Numbered from the stretch's first letter, positions 1 to 9,216 are shown. The stretch: DNA of 64,000 nt from Alteromonas sp. KUL106 (GCF_009811415.1 NZ_BLIG01000032.1:85165-149164); one strand, 5' to 3'. Notes: generated by a model from the sequence alone, not told the origin. A program made the numbers and translations.

Positions 1-513
1 TTTTTAGTTGGCGGAAGTCGCGCTGTCTATGCATTAGCAAGGGAAGGCATGTTGCCAGCATTCTTCGCACAGTTACACCCAAAATATCGCACGCCAACTA
101 ACGCCATCTGGACAATTACTGCCCTTGGCTGCATCGGTCCTTTCTTTGGTAAGCAGCTTCTTATCTGGGTGTCTAATGCGGGTAGCCTCGGTTTTGTATT
201 AGCGTATTTGTTTGTCGCGCTATCATTTATCAAACTTCGTAAGAGCGAGCCGAACATGCCACGCCCTTACAAAGTACCTTACGGTATGTTTTTTGGTGTT
301 GTTGGTCTGCTCGGTGCGTTAGGTATGACATGCTTATACTTGCCCGGCAGCAATGGTGCTTTGCTGTGGCCAAACGAGTGGCTAATTGCCGGATTGTGGT
401 TTGCTTTTGGCTTTGCGGCATTTATCTATGCCAGTAAAAAAAGTGCCCTACAGCGAGCAATCAGTCAGAAAACATCTACGGGCGCGCGCCAGAGCAAACG
501 CGTCAGCGCCTAA
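1..513 (+). CDS. APC-family amino acid permease, C-terminal part (5' end outside window)
   Basis: The reading frame is open from the first base, so the N-terminus lies outside the window; 170 residues remain. The visible part begins with the conserved cytoplasmic segment SRAVYALAREGMLP, followed by FFAQLHPKYRTPTNAI, typical of APC-superfamily amino acid/polyamine transporters between TM8 and TM9. Four or so hydrophobic segments follow, and the protein ends in a basic tail. It probably sits in the inner membrane and moves an amino acid or polyamine; the substrate cannot be read from this fragment. A strong terminator follows directly. Confidence 0.85.
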   Translation, partial: FLVGGSRAVYALAREGMLPAFFAQLHPKYRTPTNAIWTITALGCIGPFFGKQLLIWVSNAGSLGFVLAYLFVALSFIKLRKSEPNMPRPYKVPYGMFFGVVGLLGALGMTCLYLPGSNGALLWPNEWLIAGLWFAFGFAAFIYASKKSALQRAISQKTSTGARQSKRVSA

Positions 514-533
514 ATTTTTGTCCCCTGGTAAGC

Positions 534-562
534 AAAAAGCCTGGCTCTGTCCAGGCTTTTTT
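534..562 (+). terminator. Rho-independent terminator after the permease
   Basis: An 11-base arm AAAAAGCCTGG, a six-base loop and CCAGGCTTTTTT form a GC-rich hairpin with a T-run about 20 bases after the permease stop. Confidence 0.85.
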
Positions 563-632
563 ATCTATGCAGACGGGTATAACGTTCCCGCTTTACAGCT
601 CAATGCCCTACACGTTACAGCGTTGTAGAACG

Positions 633-966
633 CTATGCCTTAATCTCATAGCTTCGTGTATTAACCACTTTTCCAGCCTTGGTTAAAATCGCATCCACAT
701 AATGCCAAGTCGCTGTAGCGCTATCTTGGCTGACGGCCAATGTCATAAAGCCGCGCTGGTGAAGATTACAGTACTGCAAGTCTTCAATAAGTAACGGAAG
801 ATCATCGGCAAGCGTTTCTGCCACTTGCCACACCATGGGTAAAGGTTGCGTTAGTTTGTGGTTGGCTTTTTGCTGTAGTGCTAACCGTACAGCCTTCTAG
901 CCCTGTAGACACTGCCACGGTCGCACCTGCGAATGACGACAGCTTTATAAACGATCTTCTATCCAT
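633..966 (-). pseudogene. Remnant of a PhoD-like alkaline phosphatase with the catalytic middle deleted
   Basis: The minus strand starts with ATG at 966 and encodes a twin-arginine signal peptide (MDRRSFIKLSSFAG, then a Cys-containing LEGC stretch) and the PhoD-family hallmark FTHGVASG. The frame then stops after a few unrelated residues. In the next frame, overlapping at about 802-836, the sequence resumes as LADDLPLLIEDLQYCNLHQRGFMTL... and runs to a stop at 633; this matches the C-terminal end of PhoD-type phosphatases (RGFMTL followed by WHYVDAI). The several hundred residues carrying the metal site are missing. The simplest reading is one internal deletion joining the first ~60 codons to the last ~65 out of frame. 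The family assignment rests on recognised motifs only; loss of function is close to certain if it is right. Confidence 0.65.
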
Positions 967-1270
967 ATGCCTGCTCTTTATAGGTTTTGTAGGGAAGTAG
1001 AGTATGTAGTGTTTTGTTAAACGCCCGTTCAACAAAAACGAAAGTCCATTTTTATACTAAGTGTTTGTGACATAGAGATGTCAGGCTGCGCTGAATCTAG
1101 AACCGGACTTTGGATCGAAGTTGATGCATCTGTAACTGGGTAAAATGTGTACATCTTTTTGAGAAAAAATTACCTCTGTGGTAATCTTTATTGGATGTTC
1201 TATTGGCAATAATAAGTTTTGTCCACGATAAGCTCCTTTGTTTCTGCCTTGATTACAGAGAATACAACCC
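967..1270. other. Intergenic region without a recognisable gene
   Basis: This 304-base stretch lies between the PhoD remnant and the HigA-like gene. Short open frames exist on both strands but none has a family motif or a good ribosome binding site. I see no HigB-like toxin here and no clear promoter or hairpin. Confidence 0.5.
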
Positions 1271-1630
1271 ATGAAACACAGTATGCATATAGGTATTGAA
1301 TACAATGGTGGCCGAGGCAAAGCACTTATCGATACTGGAGAGCGAGTATCAAGGCCTGAACATCTTAAAAGGCCTCATCCTGGTGAAGTTTTTAAACGCA
1401 GGTGCATGTCAAAGTCATCGCTGAAGCAAAATGAGATCGCGCAGTGCTTAAATATCTCAACGAAACATTTATCGCGGTTTATTAACGGGCATTCGAATTT
1501 AACCATTGAGCTTGCTCGTAAGTTTGAAGCTGTGAGCGGTATTAGTGCCCAAACATGGATGCATTATCAGGTTGCATACGACCTATATAGAACCGCAAAC
1601 AACAAGCCCAATTTAAAGTCAATCTACTAG
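1271..1630 (+). CDS. HigA-family XRE-type DNA-binding protein (solitary antitoxin-like)
   Basis: The protein has 119 residues. From about residue 34 it matches HigA antitoxins: RPHPGEVFKRRCM, then a helix-turn-helix of the XRE type (QNEIAQCLNISTKHLSRFIN) and the family ending AQTWMHYQVAYDLY. HigA proteins bind their own promoter and neutralise the RelE-like toxin HigB. No HigB-like gene lies next to it on either side, so this copy is either solitary or has lost its partner. The first ~30 residues are not typical of the family, so the true start could lie further in; ATG 1271 and ATG 1283 are both possible and neither has a strong ribosome binding site. Confidence 0.75.
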   Translation: MKHSMHIGIEYNGGRGKALIDTGERVSRPEHLKRPHPGEVFKRRCMSKSSLKQNEIAQCLNISTKHLSRFINGHSNLTIELARKFEAVSGISAQTWMHYQVAYDLYRTANNKPNLKSIY

Positions 1631-1954
1631 CAAGTATTTCGGTTTACAAAATTGTTGCTGCAACTTTCATATGTGCTGACTTAGCAACATGCTTTCTATT
1701 CTTCACCACTGAAAATCCGCTATTCAAAGTTGTAGGCCCCCGCTCACAGCAAAATAGTTTGCTAAACGTTGTAAGCCTAATAACGCACAATCTTTTACTG
1801 CAAATACTGTTATACTGTGCAGCAATTAACCACATGAACCAAAAACGGTTTGTGTGTCTAAGAAATCATATTTAATGTTTTCCATAGCGCTTTGAAAAAT
1901 TAGGCCACGAACGAAAACATTCTGAGCAAAATACGAAAGGTAAATTAAAAATAC
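1631..1954. other. Intergenic region upstream of rnr
   Basis: No convincing gene is seen in these 324 bases. A minus-strand open frame (1644-1835) has no recognisable family and no good start. The region contains the perfect inverted repeat GTTGC-T-GCAAC near 1652 and a candidate extended -10 element at 1808-1816 that could serve rnr. Confidence 0.5.
1808..1816 (+). promoter_or_regulatory. Candidate extended -10 promoter for rnr-rlmB
   Basis: TGTTATACT combines a TGn extension with a -10 of TATACT. No good -35 is found at normal spacing, which extended -10 promoters can tolerate. The start of rnr is about 140 bases downstream, so the leader would be long. Sequence inspection only. Confidence 0.35.
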
Positions 1955-4366
1955 ATGAGTGATGATCCGCATTATCAGCGCGAGAAAGAGAAGTACGACA
2001 ACCCGGTAGCAAGCCGGGAATATTTAATGAGTTTACTAAAAGAACACGACAAGCCATTGTCGTTTCTTGATATCTGTAATTTGGTGAACGCCTTCGATGA
2101 AGAAGCGAGAATTGGTATTCAGCGCCGACTGCGTGCTATGGAGCGCGAAGGGCAGGTGCAGTTCACCAAACAGAAGAAATACATACTTCAAAACCGTGAT
2201 GAAATCATTAAAGGTCGAATAATAGGTCACAGAGATGGTTTCGGTTTTTTGCGTCCTGAAGATAAAAGCGGTGATTTATTCATAAGTGCTGGGCAAATGA
2301 ATTTGTTTCTACACGATGATGTTGTAGAAGCGCGCATCAGCGGTACTGACCGCCGGGGTAGAAAAGAAGCCTTTATCACACAGGTGATTGAGCCTTGTAG
2401 TGAACCCATCGTAGGTCGATACTTTGTTGAGCAGGGTTTTGGCATGGTAGTGCCAGATGACAGCCGTTTACAGCATGAAATCGTTATTCCGCCAGAGAGT
2501 ACGCATGGTGCGCGCATGGGGCAGGTGGTAGTGGTAGAACTTACCCAGCGTCCTCGCCGTAAAATGAATCCGGTGGGTAAAATTGTTGAAGTACTCGGTG
2601 AGCACATGGCGCCTGGTATGGAAATCGAAATGGCCCTTCGCACGTTTGATATTCCTCACCAGTGGCCAAACGGCGTGACTAAGCAAGTAGAAAAACTTAC
2701 CGACCAAGTGCCCGATGACGCCAAAGAGGGCCGCATCGATTTGCGTCAGCTTCCGCTAGTTACCATTGACGGTGAAGACGCCCGTGACTTCGATGATGCG
2801 GTGTATTGCGAACCGTTAGATGATGGCGGTTGGCAGCTCTGGGTTGCCATTGCTGACGTAAGCCACTACGTACGTACCGGCACCGCCCTCGATGATGAGG
2901 CGCAGCAGCGTGGTAACTCGGTGTACTTCCCTGACCAAGTTATCCCTATGCTTCCAGAGGTGTTGTCGAACGGCCTGTGTTCACTAAACCCAGAGGTTGA
3001 CCGTCTTTGTATGGTATGTGAAATGACCATTAGCGCACAGGGCAAACTGGACGCGTTTCAGTTTTACGAAGCGGTAATGAATTCACATGCACGCCTGACT
3101 TACAACAAAGTGTGGGGAATTCTTCAGGGCGATAAAGAGCTGCACCAGCGCTATGAGCCTCACGTTCCACATCTTAAAAACTTACACGACTTATATCGCG
3201 CGCTTAAAAAAGCACGTGCTAAACGCGGTGCGATAGAATTTGAGACGCAAGAAGTGAAATTCGTCTTTAACGCACAGCGCAAAATTGAAAATATTGTGCC
3301 GCTAGTGCGCAACGACGCCCACAAGCTGATTGAAGAATGCATGATCATGGCAAACGTAAGTGCGGCGTTAACCCTTGAAAAGCACGAGGCGCCCGCGCTA
3401 TATCGCGTGCACGACAAGCCAGATGCCGACAGACTTACTGCATTTACCAGCTACTTAAGTGAAATTGGCATTCCTCACCGTATTGTTGAAGATGCAGAGC
3501 CTGCCGCGTTTACCGATGTGGTGCTTAAAACACGTGGTCGGGTAGACGAAGAGCTTATTCAAACCATGTTGCTGCGCTCAATGAAGCAGGCCGTATACGA
3601 TGGCGAAAACGTAGGCCACTTTGGTCTTGCCTTAGAGGCCTATGCGCATTTCACGTCACCGATTCGACGTTACCCTGATCTCGTAGTGCATAGAGCACTT
3701 AAAGGCATCATTGCAAAACAGAAGGGTAAAAAAGCGGTAAGTGGTGCAAAAAATTATACGGTAGAAGAAATTGAGCAACTTGGCGAACAGTGTTCAATGA
3801 CTGAGCGCCGCGCCGATGATGCAACCCGCGATGTGGCAGACTGGCTCAAGTGTGAATTTATGCTCGATCACGTTGGCGACACCTTTGAAGGCGTGGTGAG
3901 CTCGGTAACCAACTTTGGCTTGTTTGTTCGCTTAACCGAATACCATATCGACGGCTTGGTGCATATCACATCTTTAGACGATGACTATTATCGCTATGAT
4001 GAGGTTAAACAAGCACTCGTTGGAGAGTCAGGCCACCGCCAGTTCAGACTCGGTGATACCCTAGAAGTAACCGTAGCAGCGGTCAATCTTGATGAAAGAA
4101 AGATTGATTTATTGCTTGATAAGTCTATGCTGCGCTCCGCTAAAGGCAAGAAGGTGAAAGTGAAGTCAGCCAAAAAGGCTTCAGATAAACCTACTCGCTT
4201 TGATAACACGGCTCGCTCTGACAAAGGCTCGCGCTCTGATAAGAAAGGGGGCAAAGGCGGTTCAGGCTCGTCTAGACGTAGCGGTGCAAAACCGTCAAGT
4301 CGCGGCGGTGCAAAAAGCGGTAGCGGCGGCAAAACATTGTCATTGAATAAAAGAGGTAAGCGTTAA
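1955..4366 (+). CDS. rnr: Ribonuclease R
   Basis: This 803-residue 3'-5' exoribonuclease degrades structured RNA and takes part in rRNA and tmRNA-linked quality control in the cytoplasm. The N-terminal winged helix (about residues 15-80) precedes cold-shock OB folds, the RNB catalytic domain and an S1 domain (about 640-725). The catalytic aspartates stand in IDGEDARDFDDAV at D272, D278, D280 and D281, the same numbering as in E. coli RNase R. The last ~75 residues form a Lys/Arg/Gly/Ser-rich tail, usual for RNase R and implicated in helicase activity and ribosome association. The stop is followed immediately by the rlmB ATG, so the two genes are almost certainly co-transcribed, as in E. coli. 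Confidence 0.97.
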   Translation: MSDDPHYQREKEKYDNPVASREYLMSLLKEHDKPLSFLDICNLVNAFDEEARIGIQRRLRAMEREGQVQFTKQKKYILQNRDEIIKGRIIGHRDGFGFLRPEDKSGDLFISAGQMNLFLHDDVVEARISGTDRRGRKEAFITQVIEPCSEPIVGRYFVEQGFGMVVPDDSRLQHEIVIPPESTHGARMGQVVVVELTQRPRRKMNPVGKIVEVLGEHMAPGMEIEMALRTFDIPHQWPNGVTKQVEKLTDQVPDDAKEGRIDLRQLPLVTIDGEDARDFDDAVYCEPLDDGGWQLWVAIADVSHYVRTGTALDDEAQQRGNSVYFPDQVIPMLPEVLSNGLCSLNPEVDRLCMVCEMTISAQGKLDAFQFYEAVMNSHARLTYNKVWGILQGDKELHQRYEPHVPHLKNLHDLYRALKKARAKRGAIEFETQEVKFVFNAQRKIENIVPLVRNDAHKLIEECMIMANVSAALTLEKHEAPALYRVHDKPDADRLTAFTSYLSEIGIPHRIVEDAEPAAFTDVVLKTRGRVDEELIQTMLLRSMKQAVYDGENVGHFGLALEAYAHFTSPIRRYPDLVVHRALKGIIAKQKGKKAVSGAKNYTVEEIEQLGEQCSMTERRADDATRDVADWLKCEFMLDHVGDTFEGVVSSVTNFGLFVRLTEYHIDGLVHITSLDDDYYRYDEVKQALVGESGHRQFRLGDTLEVTVAAVNLDERKIDLLLDKSMLRSAKGKKVKVKSAKKASDKPTRFDNTARSDKGSRSDKKGGKGGSGSSRRSGAKPSSRGGAKSGSGGKTLSLNKRGKR

Positions 4367-5107
4367 ATGGCGCAGCAAGAATGGTTATACGGGTTACATG
4401 CAATGCAGTCGGTGCTTGAAAAAGAGCCAGAGCGTGTAATGGAAGTGTGGGTTTTAAAAGGGCGTAACGATGAACGCTTAACCAACATTGTTAACCAAGC
4501 ACGGCGTTTTGGCATTTCAGTACAGTTTAGTCAGCGTAAAGCGCTAGACGACAAAGTGAAAGGCGAGCAGCACCAAGGTGTAGTGGCAAAGGCTAAGCCA
4601 GCTCGTGTGCTTGACGAAGCCGATCTGGATAAAATCCTCGAAAACGAGGCGCAGCCGCTCATTCTCGTATTAGACGGTATTACAGATCCGCACAATCTCG
4701 GCGCATGTTTGCGTACGGCCGATGGAGCAGGCGTTCACGCGGTTGTGGTTCCTAAAGATAATTCTGCGAGCCTAAACGGTACAGTGAGAAAAGTTGCCTG
4801 TGGTGCAGCGGAGGTTGTGCCGCTTATTCAAATTACAAACCTGTCTAGAACATTAAAGCATCTTCAAGATAAAGGATTATGGGTTATTGGTACGGCAGGT
4901 GAGACCGACAAAACCCTCTATGATGTTGATTTAAAAGGCCCTGTCGCGCTGGTGATGGGCGCTGAAGGTAAAGGAATGCGTCGCTTGACGAAGGAAACGT
5001 GTGATGAACTGGTAAAATTGCCCATGGCCGGCAGCGTAACTAGTCTAAACGTATCGGTGGCCACTGGCGTTTGTTTGTACGAGATAGTAAGGCAACGTAG
5101 CGTATAG
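4367..5107 (+). CDS. rlmB: 23S rRNA (guanosine-2'-O-)-methyltransferase RlmB
   Basis: The 246-residue SpoU-class (SPOUT, trefoil-knot) enzyme methylates the 2'-O of G2251 in the P-loop of 23S rRNA using S-adenosylmethionine. An N-terminal substrate-binding domain (about 1-75) is followed by the knot domain with its three motifs: [27 protein letters not shown] and [14 protein letters not shown]. Length and motif spacing equal those of the E. coli protein. Its ATG touches the rnr stop codon, and a terminator closes the operon about 60 bases after its end. Confidence 0.96.
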   Translation: MAQQEWLYGLHAMQSVLEKEPERVMEVWVLKGRNDERLTNIVNQARRFGISVQFSQRKALDDKVKGEQHQGVVAKAKPARVLDEADLDKILENEAQPLILVLDGITDPHNLGACLRTADGAGVHAVVVPKDNSASLNGTVRKVACGAAEVVPLIQITNLSRTLKHLQDKGLWVIGTAGETDKTLYDVDLKGPVALVMGAEGKGMRRLTKETCDELVKLPMAGSVTSLNVSVATGVCLYEIVRQRSV

Positions 5108-5168
5108 TGCTACCCGAACGTTGTTGTGCCCCCCTGTTGGTGCAAGAACACACAATATAAGTAAATTC

Positions 5169-5204
5169 AAAGGCGTTCAGAACGATTTCTGAGCGCCTTT
5201 TTTA
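5169..5204 (+). terminator. Rho-independent terminator after rlmB
   Basis: AAGGCGTTCAGAA, a CGAT loop and TTCTGAGCGCCTT pair with a single G-U and run into a T-tract. Confidence 0.85.
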
Positions 5205-5675
5205 TTTCCGGTTGCTCTCAACCTAGACATCATTCCTTCTTATAAATGCATAAGCAAAGCTAAATAGATATTTAATATTTTGTTACACTTCAATTTGTAA
5301 AATAAATGTTAATTATAGATTTTCATTCCTAAACTGAATTCGCTCATAGCGCACGTTTAGCGTGGCTTTCACGAATAAAGAGAATTTTTTACTCATTTTA
5401 AAAGGTATGAAAAATGCTCATCAGGGTTGAGGTTACATACTTAACTCATTGATAAGCCGCATAATATGAGCTTTGTGAATACTCTGATTGATTCAGATGT
5501 TTACATACCTGACAAACGGGTAGGTCGTTGCAACGCAGTTGCGTCGGTTGTCATGGATGAGCTTTTCGTATGAGGTAATGGTTATACCTGTATGTCATTT
5601 AATAACAAATAGCTTCAAAAGCACGGACAAAAACAGTGTTGAAGTTAATAAGACAGATAAAACAGGAAATAAATT
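5205..5675. other. Long gene-free leader upstream of the subtilase, with nested hairpins
   Basis: About 470 bases carry no convincing gene. The first half is very AT-rich. The second half contains a nested inverted-repeat structure at about 5509-5554: outer TGACAA/TTGTCA arms enclose a perfect GCAAC-GCA-GTTGC hairpin. This could be a structured 5' leader of the protease mRNA. I could not match it to the c-di-GMP (GEMM) core or to any other riboswitch I know. Confidence 0.4.
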
Positions 5676-7340
5676 TTGAACTCAAAATTAAATAAGAAAC
5701 ACACATGTCTAACTGCAGCTGCTCTGGCTGTATCATTTAGCCTTATGGGCAACTCTGCAATGGCAGCAGGCGAAGGCTTGGTAAAAGTTAAAGAGAAACC
5801 TCAAACTCTTAAGCAAGCACTAGGAAAGCGTCTTACTGTCGACCGCCTTGTTACTGCGGACCAAGAACGCTACATCATTAAGTTCAAAGATGAAATGGTG
5901 AGCGAAACCTTAGAAACAAATGCAGCAAAAGGTAAGCTACAAAGCGCCAAAGCTAAAACCAAACAGCCTTTTGACATTGCGTCGGCTACATCTGAAGTGA
6001 GAAAAGCGGGTGGTGCTATTAAGAAAGAGCTGAAAAAGCACAAAATGGTCGCGGCTACTATGAGCAAGTCTGCGCTAAACAAGCTTCGCAGCAATCCTAA
6101 TGTAGAAAGTATCGAGGTGGATGTGCGTCGTAAGCCAATGGCGCAAACAACACCTTATGGCTACACCATGGTACAGGCAAATCAGTTTGCACAATCAGAC
6201 ACTGCCGCTCGTAAGGTCTGTATCATTGATACGGGGTACAACTTAGGCCACCCAGATCTACCGGGCACTAATGATGGCGTGACAGGTCAGGCCAATAACA
6301 GTGCTGTAGGGAATTGGTACAACGATGGTAACGGCCATGGTACTCACGTGGCAGGAACCATTGCCGCATACGATAACAACGAAGGTGTCGTTGGTGTGTA
6401 TCCGGGCGTTGACATGCACATCGTTAAAATTTTTAACGATAACGGGCAGTGGACTTATGCGTCAGACCTTATTGATGCAATCACTCAGTGTCAAAACGCA
6501 GGTTCAAACGTCGTCAACATGAGCTTGGGTGGCGGCAGTTCTTCCACCACAGAGCGCAATGCAATGCAAAGCTTCACTGATGCAGGCATGTTGCTAGTGG
6601 CTGCTGCGGGGAACGATGGTAATAGTGCGAAGTCTTACCCAGCGTCATACGATGCAGTGATGTCAGTAGCCGCAGTAGACTCAAATGAAAACCGCGCCAG
6701 TTACAGTCAATACAATGATCAGGTAGAAATAGCAGCACCTGGAAGCGCGGTTCAATCTACCTATCCAACCAACACGTATGCTGCACTGAGCGGTACGTCA
6801 ATGGCCACTCCGCATGTGGCGGGTGGTGCAGCGTTAGTATGGAGTTACTTCCCACAGTGTACAAACAATGAAATTAGAAGTGCACTAAATGCTACCGCCA
6901 AAGATAAAGGTAGTGCAGGCCGCGATAACTTTTATGGTTATGGCCTAATGCAGCTGGCTGACACCTATAACTATCTGAATACTAACGGTTGTGCTGGCGG
7001 CGGCACAGGCGACGGTGGCGGCGCTGAACCTGGCGTAGAGCCAGTGTCAGGCCAGCTGACAAACCTGTCTGGAACGCGCAGAAACTGGGATCGTTACACA
7101 TGGACCATTCCTGAAGGTGTGACGCGAATGACAATTCAAACTTCTGGTGGTTCTGGCGATGCAGACCTTTACGTGAAATTTGGCTCTCAACCAGAGACAA
7201 GTAGCTTTGATTGTCGCCCCTACCAAAATGGTAACAACGAAGTATGCACATTCGATGCGCCAGCCTCAGGGACTTGGCACATAGGTATTCGCGCTTACTC
7301 TTCGTACAGTGGATTAACGCTTTCTTACTCTTACGAGTAA
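5676..7340 (+). CDS. Secreted subtilisin-like serine protease (S8) with I9 propeptide and PPC domain
   Basis: The 554-residue preproenzyme has a Sec signal peptide (residues 1-30, ending NSAMA-A) and an inhibitor_I9-type propeptide (about 63-152, YIIKFKDE to VESIEVDV). The S8 catalytic domain follows, with the triad D185 (IIDTGYN), H221 (GHGTHVAG) and S375 (GTSMATPH), and the oxyanion Asn313 in AAAGNDGN. A Gly-rich linker near 440-455 leads to a C-terminal pre-peptidase (PPC) domain, about 458-554, usually removed during maturation of marine secreted proteases. The start codon is TTG, chosen because AGGA lies about eight bases upstream and the signal peptide begins there; no ATG fits. It stands alone between terminators after an unusually long leader. 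The role is probably extracellular protein degradation. Confidence 0.93.
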   Translation: MNSKLNKKHTCLTAAALAVSFSLMGNSAMAAGEGLVKVKEKPQTLKQALGKRLTVDRLVTADQERYIIKFKDEMVSETLETNAAKGKLQSAKAKTKQPFDIASATSEVRKAGGAIKKELKKHKMVAATMSKSALNKLRSNPNVESIEVDVRRKPMAQTTPYGYTMVQANQFAQSDTAARKVCIIDTGYNLGHPDLPGTNDGVTGQANNSAVGNWYNDGNGHGTHVAGTIAAYDNNEGVVGVYPGVDMHIVKIFNDNGQWTYASDLIDAITQCQNAGSNVVNMSLGGGSSSTTERNAMQSFTDAGMLLVAAAGNDGNSAKSYPASYDAVMSVAAVDSNENRASYSQYNDQVEIAAPGSAVQSTYPTNTYAALSGTSMATPHVAGGAALVWSYFPQCTNNEIRSALNATAKDKGSAGRDNFYGYGLMQLADTYNYLNTNGCAGGGTGDGGGAEPGVEPVSGQLTNLSGTRRNWDRYTWTIPEGVTRMTIQTSGGSGDADLYVKFGSQPETSSFDCRPYQNGNNEVCTFDAPASGTWHIGIRAYSSYSGLTLSYSYE

Positions 7341-7397
7341 ATGTCGGCGTCTCCCTAAAAACATGGCAAAGCCTGCTTAAGCCGGCTTAGATTGACG

Positions 7398-7430
7398 ATA
7401 AACCCCTCTTTTGGAGGGGTTTATTTTTTT
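7398..7430 (+). terminator. Rho-independent terminator after the subtilase
   Basis: ATAAACCCCTC, a short T-rich loop and GAGGGGTTTAT form a strong hairpin followed by seven T. Confidence 0.85.
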
Positions 7431-7694
7431 GGCAGCCGATGGCTTCGTTTTTATTAGTTTTCACAGGTTATAACCCCTATTTTGCCTTAAAAATGTCCTA
7501 TCGGTCGGCATAGATAACTCCCTTTAATAAAGAAATGTCAGCTTTGCAAAGATAGCGTAAAGCTAAGAACTAATCGCTTCGATGGCAGCCCTATCGCTGT
7601 ATTGTGCAAGTTCCCAACGCACGCTAACGGTGCCAGCTCATTTGAATTACGGCATTCATCCAACAGAAGAACAATTTTAAAGGACATTCAATTT
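7431..7694. other. Intergenic region upstream of the DUF4397 lipoprotein
   Basis: Together with the subtilase trailer this makes about 350 bases without a gene. An in-frame GTG at 7602 could add 31 residues to the lipoprotein, but they carry no signal and no ribosome binding site precedes them. No clear promoter was identified. Confidence 0.4.
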
Positions 7695-9089
7695 ATGCAA
7701 TTGACCTCTCAATCTTTGCTTTCAGGAACGTGGTTCCGCGCATTAGCAATAGGATTTGTTGCTCTCATAGGGCTTACCGCGTGCGGTGGCTCAGACAGTA
7801 CGAGTTCAGATTACTCTTATGCGTATCTGCAGTTTTACAACGCGTCGCCTAATGGTGCGAATGTAGAAATGCGTGAAGTAGATGGCGACAGCTTTGGTTC
7901 AGCGCAGTTTGGCGACACGACCTCAATGTTTTCTATGGAGGATGGTGAGCTAGCTCTAGAATTTATACGCACCGATGCGAACGATCAGGAAGTCTACATC
8001 GACACGGTTACGGTGGATCTTAAAGAAGGGTACAAAACCATAGTCGTAATGAGTGGAGACTTTGGCTCGCCTATATTTGCAAGCTATTCGTATGCGCGAG
8101 AGACCATGGAAGACCACTTTCGCTTGTTCGGCTTATCAGTGGCGGTAGACGGTTCATCTTATGACTTTTATATGAGTGAGTCGGGTGACCCGTTCGAGGC
8201 TGCTAACTTTCTTGGTACGGTGACTACCTCAGATATGCTTGAGTTTGACTACTGGGATAAAGATGACGACAGCGATTATTTTGATGAAGGCGAATACACC
8301 ATTTTTCTTACTGAACCTGGCAGTGATGACGTAGTGTTTGAGTCGCAAACCCTTAATTTCGTTTATGAGACCGAATACCTAATGACCCTTCGTGATGTGA
8401 GTGGTGCGATTCAAGATGGTCTTGTTGTTGATACCTTATTGAATTCTTCAACAGTCACTGCATTAACTGATGTTGAAGCTGACTCTCAGTATCGTATTTA
8501 CAATTCAACTAATCTTGAAACACCTCTACAAGTGACGTTTGGCGGAAATACTGACGAAGAAGACGTGAGTTTTACTCTCGCAGCAGGCGAACTTTCAGAG
8601 TTTAGTGCAATCCGCTACGGTGACTATCGGGTTACGGTTACCGATCCTACCGGCTCAATAGCGGGTCTTAGCAATAAGCTTGTTACGCTTAATCAAGGTG
8701 AAAGTAAGGCTATTTTAATTTACGACACGAATGAAAAATTAGGTGCGGCGACGTTTGTTGAGAGTGGCTTGCCTCAGGCCTATGATAAAACCGTGAACTT
8801 TATCAACCTTGTGAGTGACGTTGATGATGTAGATTTTTATCTAGTACGCAACGATGAAACTATCGATACTGCTGAATACGATGTTCAAAACCTAGAATTT
8901 GCGGAGAACACCAGCGAGGTGTTGCCTTCGGACTATTATGAAGTAATTGCTGTTTATGAAGATGGGAACGAAGAACAAGTATTATTGGATAGAACGGCGT
9001 TGTTTGGTTTTACCGAAGAAGAAAATTACATTGTTACCGTAGAACCGGCAGACACACCGACGGGTTATGAAATAAACATTCTTTATTAA
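7695..9089 (+). CDS. DUF4397-type lipoprotein
   Basis: ATG 7695 is preferred because AAAGGA precedes it and it begins a proper lipoprotein signal: a charged N-region, a hydrophobic stretch (ALAIGFVALIG) and the lipobox LTAC with Cys30. The mature protein (464 residues in all) is acidic and beta-rich. It carries repeated units beginning YLQFYNASPNGANVE and FINLVSDVDDVDFYL, typical of DUF4397 domains, which occur in cell-surface lipoproteins of marine bacteria and have no assigned biochemical role. The residue after the lipid-anchored Cys is Gly, not Asp, so outer-membrane sorting is expected. It is transcribed alone, between two terminators. Lipoprotein status is secure; function is unknown. 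Confidence 0.8.
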   Translation: MQLTSQSLLSGTWFRALAIGFVALIGLTACGGSDSTSSDYSYAYLQFYNASPNGANVEMREVDGDSFGSAQFGDTTSMFSMEDGELALEFIRTDANDQEVYIDTVTVDLKEGYKTIVVMSGDFGSPIFASYSYARETMEDHFRLFGLSVAVDGSSYDFYMSESGDPFEAANFLGTVTTSDMLEFDYWDKDDDSDYFDEGEYTIFLTEPGSDDVVFESQTLNFVYETEYLMTLRDVSGAIQDGLVVDTLLNSSTVTALTDVEADSQYRIYNSTNLETPLQVTFGGNTDEEDVSFTLAAGELSEFSAIRYGDYRVTVTDPTGSIAGLSNKLVTLNQGESKAILIYDTNEKLGAATFVESGLPQAYDKTVNFINLVSDVDDVDFYLVRNDETIDTAEYDVQNLEFAENTSEVLPSDYYEVIAVYEDGNEEQVLLDRTALFGFTEEENYIVTVEPADTPTGYEINILY

Positions 9090-9159
9090 TAGGTTAAGTT
9101 TTTTTTAGACTAATTGATGAGGTTGAAAACTTTCATTTACTGAAATTTCTCTTACGTTT

Positions 9160-9192
9160 AAAAGGCTGACATATGAAATGTCGGCCTTTTTT
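9160..9192 (+). terminator. Rho-independent terminator between lipoprotein and sensor kinase
   Basis: AAAGGCTGACAT, loop ATGAA and ATGTCGGCCTTTTTT form the hairpin and T-run. It overlaps the in-frame extension upstream of the kinase start and argues against any start before 9217. Confidence 0.8.
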
Positions 9193-9216
9193 ATCGTTGT
9201 CTTTACTGAGATCCTC

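Noticed and set aside
386..628. Plus-strand open frame overlapping the permease end and its terminator
   Set aside because: It reads through the permease gene in another frame and through the terminator hairpin; no protein-like sequence.
1081..1320. Minus-strand open frame upstream of the HigA-like gene, considered as a HigB partner
   Set aside because: No RelE/HigB motif on either strand, and it overlaps the HigA start in antisense.
1644..1835. Minus-strand open frame of 63 codons before rnr
   Set aside because: No family motif, no ribosome binding site and a composition rich in Cys/Arg/Ser typical of non-coding frames; the stretch also holds a candidate promoter.
5500..5580. Possible c-di-GMP (GEMM) riboswitch upstream of the subtilase
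   Set aside because: A GGTAGGTCG-like piece resembles the 3' part of GEMM, but the GACGCAAAGCC core and the partner stem are missing.
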